Origin: Hymenopus coronatus
Lineage: Eukaryota > Arthropoda > Insecta > Mantodea > Hymenopodidae
Assembly (NCBI GenBank): GCA_030762935.1
Contig: CM060900.1
Coordinates: 374,375,132 to 374,439,131 of the forward strand
Direction of reading: 5' to 3'
DNA: 64,000 nt
Positions 9,991 to 22,700 of the stretch are shown piece by piece (position 1 is the stretch's first letter; each line of letters opens with the position of its first letter). Made by a program: the position numbers and the translations under genes. The notes below the pieces were generated by a model. That model was not told where the DNA came from. It did not search any database and was given only the letters and a program-made list of their open reading frames with translations.

Positions 9991-12045
9991 GAGGATTTCG
10001 CCAACATTAAATACATAAACTCACTACAGGAAACTAAACATTTTGCACTTTTCTGCTCCCGAGTGTACACAAAAAGCGTTTTAGCTTTCCGAGCTTTTCC
10101 TTAAAGTTGTAGAACGTTAAACGATTAGTGCTGTATATGTAGGAAACAGTTAATATCAGTTGCAGTATAAATTACTGTTTGGCCAATAGGGCAATGATTG
10201 TGGCTTAAGAATACCAAGTTACGGCTGATTCACCGAGCATAAACGAAATGAGTTAGCACGAAATGAGAGTTCTTGAAGGTCAGTAATAATTGGTCGAGTT
10301 ATAATGTAAGAAATACATTTTAGGATATAGTGAAATTCAGCACCAATAACCATCTCTTGGTAGTAAAATATGAGTAGCTTAAAACCTTTCCTCATCAGCA
10401 TAATGCTCATTTTATTTTTAGCTCGGAATTCATGGTTTGAAAGTGCTTTTCTTCTATAAAAATACGCGAATGCTTTACACATTTCGCAATCATCATAAAT
10501 TATTATTCTGGTACATCAAGAATAGTTTTAGTTCTGCATGTCATCAGTCTAATTGAAATGTACTTCATTTTCAAGTATACTCTGGAATGATATGCTCTGT
10601 AATCGGATTAAGTTCTAGAGCTTTAAGCGCATTAAATTTAACCTCTAATGGTAATATTTTCTTCCTGTCTGATAGTGAGACTGACGTCATTATTTTCCCT
10701 CTTCCCCTGGTAGTTTTGAACCTGTTATTCAATGTTAACCCTGAAATCGCTAAAAATACGTTGTGTAATTTACGCCCTCCTTTCTTTTTGTAGGGAGGAA
10801 GAATTCCATTTCTTGGTCCATTGTGAAATGCTCCAATACACCACTTTTGTTAGTATCTTAGACTGAAGGACAGTAATAATGTTCTCGAGGTCCAAGATCT
10901 CACGTAATTCACTGCTGTGAGCGTCAAGGCTTTGAAGAACTTTAGGTAAAAATGTGATAGTAGATTTTCCAAAAGCCCAACCTCATCACTTCTAACGAAA
11001 ACATTTCGTCCTTTTTCTCACTATTTGCTTACCTACTAGGAATATCTTAGCTGATAACCTTATTTAAATACTAAACAAGTTACGTCTTTTAATTTATTTT
11101 TCAAAGCCATTTCGTAATCTTTAAAGAGGGAATTACTAACTCCTAAAATGCTACCTTTGAGATATTTGCTTTGATTGTGATTATTATTTTTCGGAATATG
11201 CGTTACAATACAGTGTTCATATTTTATGCATTACGGATGTTACAGTATTTAATAAATATCCTTGAAAGTAGATGGGTTTCAGTTTTTATTTTTGCACAAT
11301 CAAGAATACTGTCCTTGAAATGCTGTGGTCTTCCGATGATATTGCAAATGTCATGAAGCTGTTGCCACAATCATTCAGATCACCCACTTATTGCATAAGT
11401 TACTTTATCAGACTCATCTGTTACCGGTCAACACTTCTGTAAAAAGATGCTAAAAGTAGCCTGGCTTGCTGTCTCTTTTAAAAGGGATCAATTTATATTC
11501 ATTTGAAGACTGATACCGCCTCTATCATAATAAAGGAAAGTAGTTCGTCGGATATGACGAACCAGGTCAAAGAGTTTTTTGCAAAATCTTATTCTTCTAC
11601 CTACTTCAAGTTAATGGAGATCAACGTTTGCATAAATAGTTCACTTACACATTTTCTTATAGGTACAGGGGATTATATCTATTAAATTTATTATTCTTAT
11701 TTACATTTTGAAGGGATCACAAAGAGGGGACTTCATACATCAACTCCTTTTCATAAGTGGACAACACATCTGTCAAATATGTTTCCGCAGCGACATCTTC
11801 TGGCGAATGCGGGAATTTCAAAAACCACTATTAACCAGTAAATGTCCATGCCTGTCTTATGTTTACCCAGAAAATTCAAAATATAACTTTTCTTTTGTCA
11901 TGTAAATAACTTTAGTATACGATATTTTAATCAAAATCGTTACCACAATTTTAGGAGAATTCGAAATAATTATAAGTAAAGGAGATGCTGAACTTAAGTG
12001 CCAAGCTTGATGTTTGTCCGAAATAAATAAATAAGTAAATATATG
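9991..12045. other. unannotated AT-rich sequence
   Basis: No repeat family, tRNA-like box or recognisable protein was seen. The open frames are all under 90 codons and unrecognised. Confidence 0.45.
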
Positions 12046-12088
12046 ATGATAATAATAATAATAATAATTAATAACAATAATAGTAATA
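12046..12088. repeat. AAT/ATA trinucleotide microsatellite
   Basis: A short, interrupted run of AAT units. No SINE E body was recognised next to it. Confidence 0.8.
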
Positions 12089-12739
12089 GACAGTTTTGAA
12101 TGCACACACCCACACGATATTCCTACATATTCAAATAGGATGGAGCTTTTATCTTAGTCAATTAAGTAAGCGTGTCCTCAAAAAGTAAAGCGAGACGTTG
12201 TAAATGGGATTTGGCGTACATATAACTTGAGCTCGTTTCTCTGAATCTGTTTTCTGCCATGTATAGTCGTTTTCCTTAACAGAATTCTGCCTATTTGGAA
12301 CCTGGAATTATTATCTAAAAAAAAAAAAAAAAGGTAAGTTAGTGACTTCTGATCGATCGAAAGCGATGTGCAACACTATACCACTTATCCGATTGAGGCA
12401 AAAGTTTGGATAGTATTATCTGTCTTCATTCGCTTACACGGAGGGTCTCGGAGCAGCGCAACGCGTCGTTGTGACCCCATCCACTCAGTCATAAGACATT
12501 ATGGGCAGGGAGCATCTGTCAACACAGTTCTTCCTGGCTGATTATTGTTATTTTCTCAAACCGCATATATACAGTGTATATAACAGGTAGAGAAAGCTCA
12601 AAAATTCCATTCCGACATTTCACCGGTAACATAGTATGTTTTGAGACCCCCTGAATCCAGAAAGCATTGTTAGAAAAGGTCCGTGTGTGTTCATTAAATT
12701 CCAAACTTGATATTTAGATTAGGCATCTTCTAAGGAAAT
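12089..12739. other. unannotated sequence
   Basis: A 15-16 base A-run lies near 12317-12332. Nothing else was recognised. Confidence 0.4.
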
Positions 12740-13320
12740 TTATAAGAATGATCCCTTCACCCCAACTACCCTTTACGTGAAAGCTATTTCGAAAATTTTG
12801 GTTTTCTAAAAATACATCTAGCTATTTTAATTAAAAAACCACATGTTTGACATAGTTTCATTACAAATTAAAATATGTATATCTTGAATTTGCTGGGAAT
12901 AGAATCAGAGGATATCTTCATTCTGGATGGCTTTTGTATAACCTTAGGAGATACACAAAAACTTACCACCCAAAAAATATAGAGCTCGTTAAAACACACA
13001 ATTTAAGTTATATCATTTTTGTAGGGTTAACCACTTCCTAGGTATTCCCTGCTATCGGTTTTAATTTTGAAATACTCAAACTTTTCTCAAATGGGAAGAC
13101 GTCATCGTTTAATGCCATTCAATTGTTTTACCCCTGGACATACAAACACCATCGAATTTCAATGTCAAACGCACAGCAACAACTTTTTAAAAAAATGGCT
13201 TGCGCTTCAACCTAGTGTTTTCCCTTATTTTGCTTCTATTCACATGGAAGAAGTAGTAAGACCACTTCTGCTAATATTTATCTTTATTACCACTGTTTAG
13301 ATAAAAGAATGTCTTGTTCA
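12740..13320 (+). repeat. repeat family G, copy 1
   Basis: Aligns with 62420-62990. Shared blocks are TTGAATTTGCTGGGAATAG, TCTTCATTCTGGA, CTTACCACCCAAAAAATATA, AAACACACAATTTAAGTTAT and TTCTCAAATGGGAAG. The frames in the two copies differ, so the similarity is at DNA level and not a shared protein. It is followed directly by a 26-base T-run (13321-13346). Confidence 0.65.
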
Positions 13321-13346
13321 TTTTTTTTTTTTTTTTTTTTTTTTTT
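13321..13346. repeat. poly-T run (26 bases)
   Basis: An uninterrupted T-run followed by GCAGGACAGG. It could be the A-tail of a minus-strand retroposon, but no body was recognised. It also looks like a splice acceptor by composition only. Confidence 0.8.
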
Positions 13347-14744
13347 GCAGGACAGGTAGAGACAGTCATGTAAATGGAACACATTCAATTTTTTTCAGCT
13401 TTTTGACAGTCCTCGTAATCGCAAATGCTGGAGTGGTACTTTAAGTTTAGCCTTGGAACGTTTTCTTCCCAAAATTACCTTTTCAAACGATTGTTTCATT
13501 TCCTGTATCATTTCATGTATGGGCTTCGCGGGATTAAGTCACCCATTCCATCGACGGGAAGTCAATTACGTTCGCTGAGACCTCATAAGTCGCTTTAAGT
13601 GTAAGTTGTTACATAGTCATAGAAAGCGGATATTGAAAAGCTAACAATTTCGGAACAATCAATTCAGAATAAGAAACAGAAGCACACCGCTGCTTTGTAA
13701 CTGGTTTCCATTTTCTGAAATACACGACGTCTACTTTGAACGTCTCGATGTTTTGCATGCAGAAAATAAGTTAGTTATGTGCTTCCTGTGCTTCAAGGCT
13801 CTAAACGAATCACACATTCTCCCCTTAGCTAGGGAAGTAGCTCTGTGCATGAACTTCATCAAAGGCAACTGAACACCGTTCTTCCCTTACCTGGCCGAGT
13901 ATTGTTTTGTGAGCCATGGTCTCTGGGACTTGCAAAGGTTGCCCCTACTGCTAACCTTTCAGAAAGAGAATGTGAACGTGAGAGGAACGATTGTTACATT
14001 TGGACCCAGCCTGATCTTTTAAGTTACTATACGTATACATCTTGGGAGATGTCTACAGCATTTTATACCGTGGGACTGGCGAGATAAAGAGAATAAAAAA
14101 AATGTAATAACATTTGTTTCCCTGGGCATTGGATTTGCAATTTATGAAAAAGTTCAATAAATCACAAACTTACACCTGCTTCTTATGACTGTTATGAATC
14201 GGAATTTGGTTGTAATTTTATAATATGACTAGACTGACAATCTCAAACACAAAGAGTTCAAACTTATTTCGGAAAACCTATCTAAAATGTTCATGTCACA
14301 GATCAGTCAGAAATTACGTGTTGATTTATTTAAAATTTATATGATATCGCTGAATAAGCTGTATGTGGTTATAGGGCTCCCTCTCTTTGGTTGTCGTGTT
14401 TTATTTGTAGGTCTCTGAGTTTCTATTTAATTGACATTAAGATTTGTAATTCTGGGAGTTTTCTTTGGTGAGAGTAGAATCAAATGGCAATAAAACGTGC
14501 TGGTGTAATGAGCTGTGTCTTAATTTAATAAGAAACAAGTAAAATAAATACCTGAAATTTATGGCTCCAACCCTTACCTGCATTCGCATAACCTTTTTTT
14601 CGCGGGGGCGGATATGCACTAGAGGCAGTTTTGAGTTCGTGGAGAAAACATAATAAATTTAGTTGTATTAAGTTGTTCTGCAGTAGGCTAATAAGGTACA
14701 ATCAGAATGGAAAAACACATGTAAATCTATATTGGCGTATTCGA
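13347..14744. other. unannotated; a more complex block at 13680-14090
   Basis: The block at about 13680-14090 is less AT-rich and less repetitive than its surroundings. An 80-codon open frame at 13845-14087 lies in it but matches no family I know. It is either a conserved non-coding element or simple unique sequence. Confidence 0.3.
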
Positions 14745-15149
14745 TGTAAAGAGAAGTTGAGCATGCCTCTTATTCTATAGCAAAATATGAGTCATATGAA
14801 GAATTTCATTACGTACTAACATTGAAATCGTAGCTCGGGAGCAGCGGCACAGGAAGTCAAGGATTGTCGAATCCCAACTATAAAATGTATTTTTATTCTG
14901 CTTTTACCCTTCCATAATTAATTCGGAAGTAATGCTACCTCAAATACATTTTACAACCGGAGTTATAAAGAAGGTTGCCAATGTTTTTCAAGCAATGCCA
15001 CGTTTTGCTATTTTTTGTGATATATTTTCGCTTTACGTGCTTCATTTGCAAATAACTCAATTCCTTGTCATGCTTTTTTTACATTAGTTTGTAGTATTAA
15101 AAGTTTTCGGCAACCCCGTTTGTGGTACTTATCCCACCAGTTTGACGCT

Positions 15150-15185
<36 letters not shown>

Positions 15186-15745
15186 AGATATACTGTATAG
15201 CTCTAAAGTCCTGGCAGTGCTATAATCTTGCTTAATAAGAACAAAGCTTTTCTGTTCGTTGTCCATATTTTTGTTTCTTTCAAATTACATATATAATAAA
15301 GAGGGCAATGTTTTAAAAGATACCACCCACTGTGCATAATGTTTGTCTTACCCCCACCCCACTGGCAGCATTTTTTTCGTTCCTGAGTTGAAAACCAACC
15401 TCTGTTCATCGGTCATCGGCGAAATATTTGACATTTAAATAATAGGAGATGGGCATATCCGGCGAGTGTCTTCCAACACTCAGGTAAAAATTATGTTTGA
15501 TACCGCTTCCGTAGCTCACTTTGTTCAAACCAACGAGCGATTAGCACAGCCAGATAAGTATATAACACATCTAAATATATTTGACATCTAAATAATAGGA
15601 GACGGGTATATCCGGCGAGTGTCTTCCAACACTCAGGTAAACATTATGTTTGGTACTCCTTCCGTAGCTCACTTTGTTCAAATCAACGAGCGATTAGCAC
15701 AACCAGATAGGTGTATAACACAACTAATGAGGAGATTATGTCACA
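14745..15745 (+). repeat. repeat family H, copy 2 (no SINE B; internal duplication)
   Basis: Second copy of the family seen at 9131-9990, without the nested SINE B. It preserves the empty site CAACACTCAGGTAAAAATTA near 15470. It carries a T-run of about 31 bases at 15151-15181 and a 153-bp tandem duplication near its right end. A B-box-like remnant (ATTGTCGAATCCC) lies near 14863. Confidence 0.65.
15426..15731 (+). repeat. 153-bp tandem duplication in family H
   Basis: Two head-to-tail units (15426-15578 and 15579-15731) begin ATTTGACAT-TAAATAATAG and include TCCGGCGAGTGTCTTCCAAC and CGTAGCTCACTTTGTTCAAA. By eye they differ at about 13 positions, or roughly 91% identity. The duplication is therefore younger than the family itself. 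Confidence 0.9.
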
Positions 15746-16529
15746 AGTAAATAAAGAAAACACTATAGTAAATCGTAGAATTGGCACACTTTTTTATTAT
15801 TTGTTTTTTCAACCGTTTGTAAATACAGAAAATTGCTGCAGCTATGAATCTAAAATAGCATGTTATTGATGAAATATCAATATAGCAACTTTTTTGCCTA
15901 AACTGTTTTTTTCACTAATAGTTGACCCTTTATGTAATATAAATATGCAAATGAACTGTTAATGGATCACTAAGTGGCATTTCGCTTAACAGATTGCATA
16001 AATTGACGAAATTACCAGTAATTGAAGCCTCACTTACTGTTCATATAAGTAAATTGTTATTATATGAGACGATCTAAGTAGCAGCATTTAAAATGAATAT
16101 CCTAGAAAAATTAGAGTAGAAAATTTGCGAGTTTCGCAGAAAAAGACGTTTATTTCAATCCGAACCAATGAAGTTAGTGCATTCTGATGTACCTCAAAAT
16201 AACCTACCTACTACTAATCTCTCTCTAGACTATAAACTTTGCCATTAACGATCAATGATAGTTCGAGACGAGCATTGATTGTGTGTTAAGTTCGAGCTTC
16301 ATTACGCCTTATATTCTTCTGGCAAAGTTCGCGTGGTCTCTACCCAGTTTGTTTTACAACTACGGTGTCAAGGACTCTTGAATTAATGAGGAACTTTGAT
16401 GACATATGTCAACCTTGCAAGGGAGAATAAATCTGTTTTGAAGGGAATGACTTGCCTGCAGTAATAACTTGCTGATGGGCTGCTAATGGAGACAAAATCT
16501 CACAATTCCTATGGAGATCAGACTAAGAG
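15746..16529. other. unannotated; a more complex block at 16215-16500
   Basis: The block at 16215-16500 has balanced composition and several ATTGAT/TAATGA-type motifs (GATCAATGATAG, GCATTGATTG, GAATTAATGAGG). It has no coding frame or repeat match. Confidence 0.3.
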
Positions 16530-17130
16530 ACAACGATAGAGCTGGTTCCACGTAAAGTACAAGGCTCCATTTAGGAGGTGCTAGGTTTAATTCCTGAGCC
16601 CAACCTCTCTTACCATGAGATTCCGTGGGTTTCTCTGGTTTTTTTTTTTTATAAAAATACAGTTCCGGAGGCTTGCCAGGACTCCGGTGCTGTATTCTTT
16701 TTTTCTCCATTTTTTCCAGTGTCCTACATTTCCTTAGTAAACCTTATTATTCTTAACGTTTTCCTTTTACATTTACAAACACAGAAACACCCATGCCCAA
16801 GGCGGGACTCGAACCCATGATCCTGTGCACCACGAAGCGCCAAAGCGAGACACTTTAGCGAGCGCGGCCACCGGGATCGGCATGGTTGGCGAGGCTAATG
16901 CTGGGGCGAGTTCTCTATCACGAGTTTTCTTTTTCTCCTTTCCTATCATTTGCGCCCCCTTTCGTTTATTCATGTAGGATTAGGGTCTTCCAAAGTCGCT
17001 CGGTGTCGAACAGATAGCGCGGATGCTTGCTTGTTGGAAAGTTCTTTTTGGCCCTTTCATATGGAAGCCATCACTGAGCCAACTCCGGCGATTGTGTTCT
17101 TCCCGGTTTCGACAGAGCGAACCCTCCTTT
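16530..17130 (+). mobile_element. SINE S, copy 3 (split by SINE C)
   Basis: The left part (16530-16638) has a worn tRNA-like head (GGTGCTAGGTTTAATTCCTG), then CCGTGGGTTTCTCTGG. The right part resumes after 16882 with TTGGCGAGGCTAATGCTGGG, the family's TGGCGAATGCTGG module. The family continuity across the gap indicates that SINE C inserted into this copy. The right boundary is uncertain. Confidence 0.45.
16639..16882 (-). mobile_element. SINE C, copy 1 (nested in SINE S)
   Basis: On the minus strand a long-arm tRNA-like head ends with a strong B box (plus-strand GGCGGGACTCGAACCCATGA). The A-box region is plus-strand CACTTTAGCGAGCGCGGCCA. Near the 3' end a hairpin-forming sequence lies at 16659-16693 (ACAGTTCCGGAG ... 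ACTCCGGTGCTGT), followed by the plus-strand T-run at 16639-16650 (A-tail). It matches copy 2 at 25909-26140. Confidence 0.75.
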
Positions 17131-17819
17131 GACATTCTACCGGTGTGACCGAATCATATATTTTGGAATCTTTATGGAACTCTGCACTCTCAGCGGATCT
17201 TTTACCTCATTCGTTTCTCCTGGAGGTGGTAAGCAGAAAAGATCTGCGTTGGGTTGAATTGCGAAGTGTCCTTTCCATACTCTGCTATATTAATACTCGT
17301 ACACTACGATAACAGAACCGTTATTGCTTTCTTACTCAAACACTGGTGGAGGTAAAGACTTTAGTCACCCAGAAATTCAATAAAGAAAGGTCAAGTACCT
17401 ACAAATTCCTGAAAATATAGTTATTTTTCTTGTGTTAGAAATGTTGTATCAGGAGACTCTATATGTTTGTCTCACCTGAATAAGATACAAATTTGTGGGT
17501 TTTAAGTGAAAAAAATGTTGCTAGAGATATGCTCTTTCTTAAATTAATTCACATTATGCTAACTATGTTTCTATTTTCACCACTCCCGTTATGATTAAAT
17601 TAATTAAAATTGTACTTATGTGACAAATGTTTACAATGACAATCATTACGTGTGGTACAGTTCAGGCAAAAAACTGTTAGTGATATCTTTCTCGAACCGA
17701 GAGGCATAAACTTGAGATTTGAGAAAGAAGTGATGGTAATCTTCTTGTTCTTCTTCAACAGATTACCCTACAGTTTGAAGTCTTACAATCCAATGACTTG
17801 AGCCAGTAGCCTGTCGAGG
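17131..17819. other. unannotated sequence
   Basis: No repeat match or coding frame was recognised. Confidence 0.4.
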
Positions 17820-18060
17820 AGCAAGTAAACTTTGGATTATAGAAAAGCCAGGATGGGTGATCAGCCAAAGTCTGGTATAGCAGTGAAGTATAAAGAAATT
17901 AAATGAATTGAAAAAAAAGATATGATAGTAAAATTTTGGATCAAATTATCTAATAGAATTCGCTTATTAATCAAGGAAAACCGCGAAAACTCCTTCCATC
18001 AGGTTAGTAGGCCCCGGAGGTTTAAACATGGGACTTCCCGAATGCGATTCATACACTTCA
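17820..18060 (-). mobile_element. SINE X, copy 2 (decayed)
   Basis: The plus strand shows a worn inverted head (GAGGTTTAAACATGGGACTT, then CCCGAATGCGA) and, upstream, GTGATCAGCCAAAGTCTGGT, then ATAGCAGTGAAG. The second part is a diverged form of the SINE X end module at 6711-6742, in the same relation to its head. Only these two patches support the call. Confidence 0.4.
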
Positions 18061-19517
18061 GCTTGGTTGTTGGTGATCAACAGAACTCTCGATATTTGAA
18101 TTATCTCACAATATTTTCCAACTTTATTGGAGACACTACAGTGAAGTTTCCTGTCCTTTGTGATTAGCCATTCATTTTATCAGGAAAAGAAACACTTCAT
18201 CTGTAGTAAACCGACAAGTTTCTTGAGTTCAAGTTCAGTGATTATTTATGTTAGCGTAGGTCTATGCTTAGTTTTATGGTTTTGAGTTATCAATTCTACT
18301 CATATCCCAAATGTCATCGTCGTTTCAATTTGTTGTTTCAACTTCACACAGATATTCTATTTAATTTTTCAGGCAACAGTTAGTTACGGTAAAAAATGAA
18401 GAGCACAAGTAAGAAATTTGTATGTATGTAGATTGCTACTTCAACAATAGCCACTAGGCAGCACAATCAAAACACTGCAATGGCATCACTCGTTTTTTGA
18501 CTGGTTGCTATAATATGTACTACGATTCAAGAACGCAAACAAAGACACTTGGTATACAAAACTTTAAAAAGTAGATCAATAAAGTCAGCGTTCTCTTCCT
18601 TTTGGGTCATAAAAGTTTATGCGCTCCTCCAGAAAAATTGCCCGTGATGACAACTATTGCTATCTCACGTATTCTACAGAACATGCGCAACGTAAGGAAA
18701 AGTCTTATGTCATCACTGCCAAAGTGTGGAGGGTACATAAATAAGCAAGTTTCTGGGAACAGGAAGGGTTTAAAACTGCCTTCATCTCTTTTGCTTCTAT
18801 TAAAGTTATTGCAACACTAGCTTTCTACATCTTTTTGAGAGGGAAATACATATATAATAGGTAATATACAAATTGTAATGCGTACTTCTGCTAGATATTC
18901 AGCATCAATTTATATAAAATTTGTCATTGTGTAATTATACCAGGAATCCATAAGAAGCAAACACAATCTTGTTACGGGTGGTGATTAAACCAATGTTCTG
19001 AAACTTAAATTTCCCTTTCGGAAAACTACTATGAACATATATTCGAGACAAGCCATTCTCAATTTTTAACAGGCTTTGCATAGTGCTGTACATCAAGTTT
19101 TCGGAAATAGTACACTATTCTGCCCCTAAACTTTCCTATCACAAAATTAGCGCTGAAAACTACTCTCGTACATTGAGATGGATAAATCAGTACACAGTGA
19201 AATATTTTATTTTGTTTTTAATAGATTTTAATGCAAAAATAATAACAAAAGATTAAACATTAGAGACATTTTAAATTTTAAATCCGATATATCAGTGACT
19301 CAAACGATTTTAACCATACATAGCAAGTCATTGATCTTGTAAAATAGAAAGGAAAACTTAAGCGAATCGTACATATGTCAATGAGGCAGTTATATCATGG
19401 TTCACATAGTTGCCAAAATGCACATTAATATGTCAGTACCGTAAACCGAAATCAGCTCCTTGGCGCAATTTGTTCATTGTTCACTGTCCGCTTGGTGCAC
19501 TTTATATATGTTGATGC
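18061..19517. other. unannotated sequence
   Basis: No repeat family, tRNA-like box or recognisable coding frame was seen. Confidence 0.4.
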
Positions 19518-19783
19518 TGCAAGTTTACATCATCTTTGACAACACTTCAGCATAAGTGTTTGAAGTTTAGATAGTCTTCTAGATTAACTTTACTTGTGTT
19601 TGTGACGCAGTTGTTTATATCATCTTTTGGTACACTTTAGTATTCCGATTTGCATTTTAGATAATCCTCCGGACGCACTTTTCACGTGTTTTTGTGACGC
19701 AGTTTACATCATCTCCTGATTTCGATTTCGATTTGCAGTTTAGACAATTTTCTAGACGCACTTTACAGGTGCTTGTGACGCAG
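19518..19783 (+). repeat. degenerate tandem triplication, units of 81-92 bp
   Basis: Three consecutive diverged units (about 19518-19606, 19607-19698 and 19699-19779) each run from GCAGTTTACATCATC through TTTGCAGTTTAGATAATC and TAGACGCACTTTAC to TTGTGACGCAG. Length differences come from indels in the middle. A 66-codon open frame at 19694-19894 starts inside the third unit and is unrecognised. Confidence 0.8.
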
Positions 19784-22700
19784 AATACTCCGTCTCGGTG
19801 GAGAGAGCTGCATTTTACCACAAAAGAAGGCTTTCGTAAAATACGAGTGGTAGAACTCGATTTACTTCTTGACTATCTTGTTCCAGATTATTAACTTTCA
19901 GTGAGGTATGTACAACGGGTATTCCTTATTACAATTTTATAAATGAAGGAATCAGAATGTAGGAAAATACCCAGAATTATAGCAGTCTTATTGACGAAAG
20001 GTAGGTATTTAGATCTACTTTTTAAAAACATGATGTGTGTAGCGCAAATATGATAAGAAAATACACGAGTTAATGCTCTGAATATGGTAAGAATGCAGGT
20101 TAACACAGATCGAATTATTCTATCAGTAAAAAATCAGCACAATTTAGAGTTCTTTTAACGGAGAGGGATCTGAATGTCTATCCAATGAGATCTAATCCAC
20201 GAGGAATGTCTTCTAATGATAAGCAATTAAACTAAAACACTAAACAGTTTTAAAATAGTACACAATCTATGAGAGAAAGTACACAAGCTGACGAAGTTAA
20301 TTTAAAAGATCTCTTTACACGGTTGTGCTATAAAGGTATTTTAAGTATAAGGAGCAGACTCAAGAGGGGAGGAACCTATGACTTTGGTGTACGAATGACA
20401 ACAGCTAACTAAAAATGAAGGAGAAAACTTTCCGACAAGAGAAACAATTCTTGGATAATGTGCTGCAAAATACATGTAGACAATCGCGGCTTCAGCAAAA
20501 TCACGTATTGGTCCATTTTTCACTTGTTTTCCAAAGTCGCTCGGTAGAAACAACCACTTAATTTCTCTCGAATTTTTCTTCTGGGGCCATATGGAAAATG
20601 TTATTTTAATACAGTATTTCAGGAATTAAATCGCTATATTCGAGTTAAAACGCGAGGCAAAATGGTATTTTAAACTCAATTTGTCTCTGCCCTTCAACAT
20701 TTCTCTCGGTATGTACCCACTTCCTTTCTACCTCACAGAACACGTCTGCCATGTCGTGTTCTTAAAATTCTGCACGAGTAAGGTGCAATCATGTCTCCGG
20801 CAAAAAAAAATTAAGGAAATATGTTCTTTTAATATTTTATGAACAATTCAAAGAAAATCGAATGTTTTAATTTACTTGAACCTATATAATTTTCTGTCAG
20901 GGAAAGGGAAGAAGCTTAGTAGAAGTATATATCATGCCTTACAGAAATTTCTAGTGTATATTTGTGTGTAATTTGTTGCTTCCAGTGTTGGGGATGTAAA
21001 CTAGGATCCTCGGCGTGTGCGGGATCGACAAAGCGTGAAGCACTAAGAAGATATAAAATTACAAAGTTTACGAAGTGCTGACAACAGCGCCATTTGTTAG
21101 GCTGTAACACCTCCTCCAAGTGTTGAACCAGGAGTTTATTGAGTACTGCTACAAAAGCAGAGAGCGCAGCAGTTAAAGGGGGCTGTAAAACAGCTGTTCG
21201 CTGCATACCATAACTGTCAAGTTAGAAGTACACACAGCCACAGCACAACGTGAGAAAGTATCATTATATTTCTCTATGACCTGTGTTCAATAAGTATTTG
21301 ACGGTATTAAATACTTGAGACAAAAATCCAAAGAAGCAATGCTAACAGTGATCTTCATACTGTGGGAACACATGCAATGAAAACACTTAAAAATCTCTAA
21401 AGTGTTAGTATTCGTGGGCTACTAAAATACAACTTTTCATGTGTAGTAAGATGTATGGTTGTATTGCTGTTTTTCTTTTAAGGGCGCCCGAAGTGCTAGA
21501 AGTCATTTTATAAAGTATTACAGCTAGATCTTTTTGCACAGGCAATGCTAATAACAAAAAAAATTACATATAACAAGTTTCAGCAAAATTTGTAACGCCA
21601 TGCGACTTTTCAACCATTATTTTCAGCTTTATTTTCTCCAGGAGTGGCTTACATCATGAATGATTTATAAATCAAATACAGAATTACTACGCTTGCCTTT
21701 TTCTTTTTTCTTTTTTTTCTTTTTTTTTTACCTTTTGTTTATATACTATGATATTTTTTCTGACATGACTCTTAGCTTTGCATCAGAGGGAGTCCACATT
21801 TAGATTGCTTTTGCAAACTGTAAATTAGTATTTTTTTAAAAAATAAAATACTTCTTTTTCAGATAGTACGAGAGAAAGACAGATCAAGGGCTCTGTACAC
21901 CAGAAATGCTTAACATGGCACGGAAAAGGTTGACAGGTGACGGAAAATTGCCAAAGGTTTATAAATTAGTGACGAAGAGATTGAAACAAATATTTTTCCT
22001 AACAATGCGGGTTTTTCTAGCTTATTTATGAAGAGTTTGCCGTGTAATTAAACTGAGTTTGTTTCGTTGTAGCACGGTACTGTATTTTCCAACTTCTGGA
22101 CGTTCAAATCTGTTTTCAGTGAAGAACAAGAAGTGGAACTGGTTCAGTACATTGTCCTTTAATGCATGTTTCTATGGTTTGAGTTTAGAAGGTATGCAAA
22201 GCCCGGCCGTTGAGTTTGCTGATTCTAATGGAATACATCATAACTTTTAAAGAAGGAAGCCAAATAACCTGAAGCTTCTATGTAGACATAAGTTGTCCTT
22301 AAGAGCCCGAAATGAAAACATGCCTCGCTAGCATCATGGGTTTAAAATAAAACGAGAGGACCAGTCGTCATGCTCTTCAGAAAAAAAATGTGTGTCCTGC
22401 TTGTGAAGAGAAATATGTTGACCCTCCTGGACAATATCGGATTCAGTGTTATTTGAGCAAATAATGGTGGCACGATACCTGTTCCAACTTTGAAGGGGGA
22501 TTTAGATGTGCCTGCGACTGTCGTTAAACATTAAGACCTGCTACCTAGTAAGAGTAGCTATAATACAGCTTTATTTTCAATAATTCTCACTTTGTGTGCT
22601 GCTAAAATACACAAATTTTGCGTTTAACATCTTATACGTTTACCCCAACTCATGCGAAATTTGTTTGCATATGTTGGACAAGGAAAGTTTTAAACATTAT

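Noticed and set aside
13845..14087. 80-codon open frame in a complex block
   Set aside because: No recognisable domain; the block may be non-coding and conserved, or just unique sequence.
16985..17005. CCAAAGTCGCTCGGT shared with about 20531 as a new repeat family
   Set aside because: Only a 15-base match is clear; the flanking similarity is too weak to define a family.
20916..21206. 96-codon minus-strand open frame in a less AT-rich stretch
   Set aside because: I could not match it to any protein family and no exon boundaries fit convincingly. Left as unannotated.
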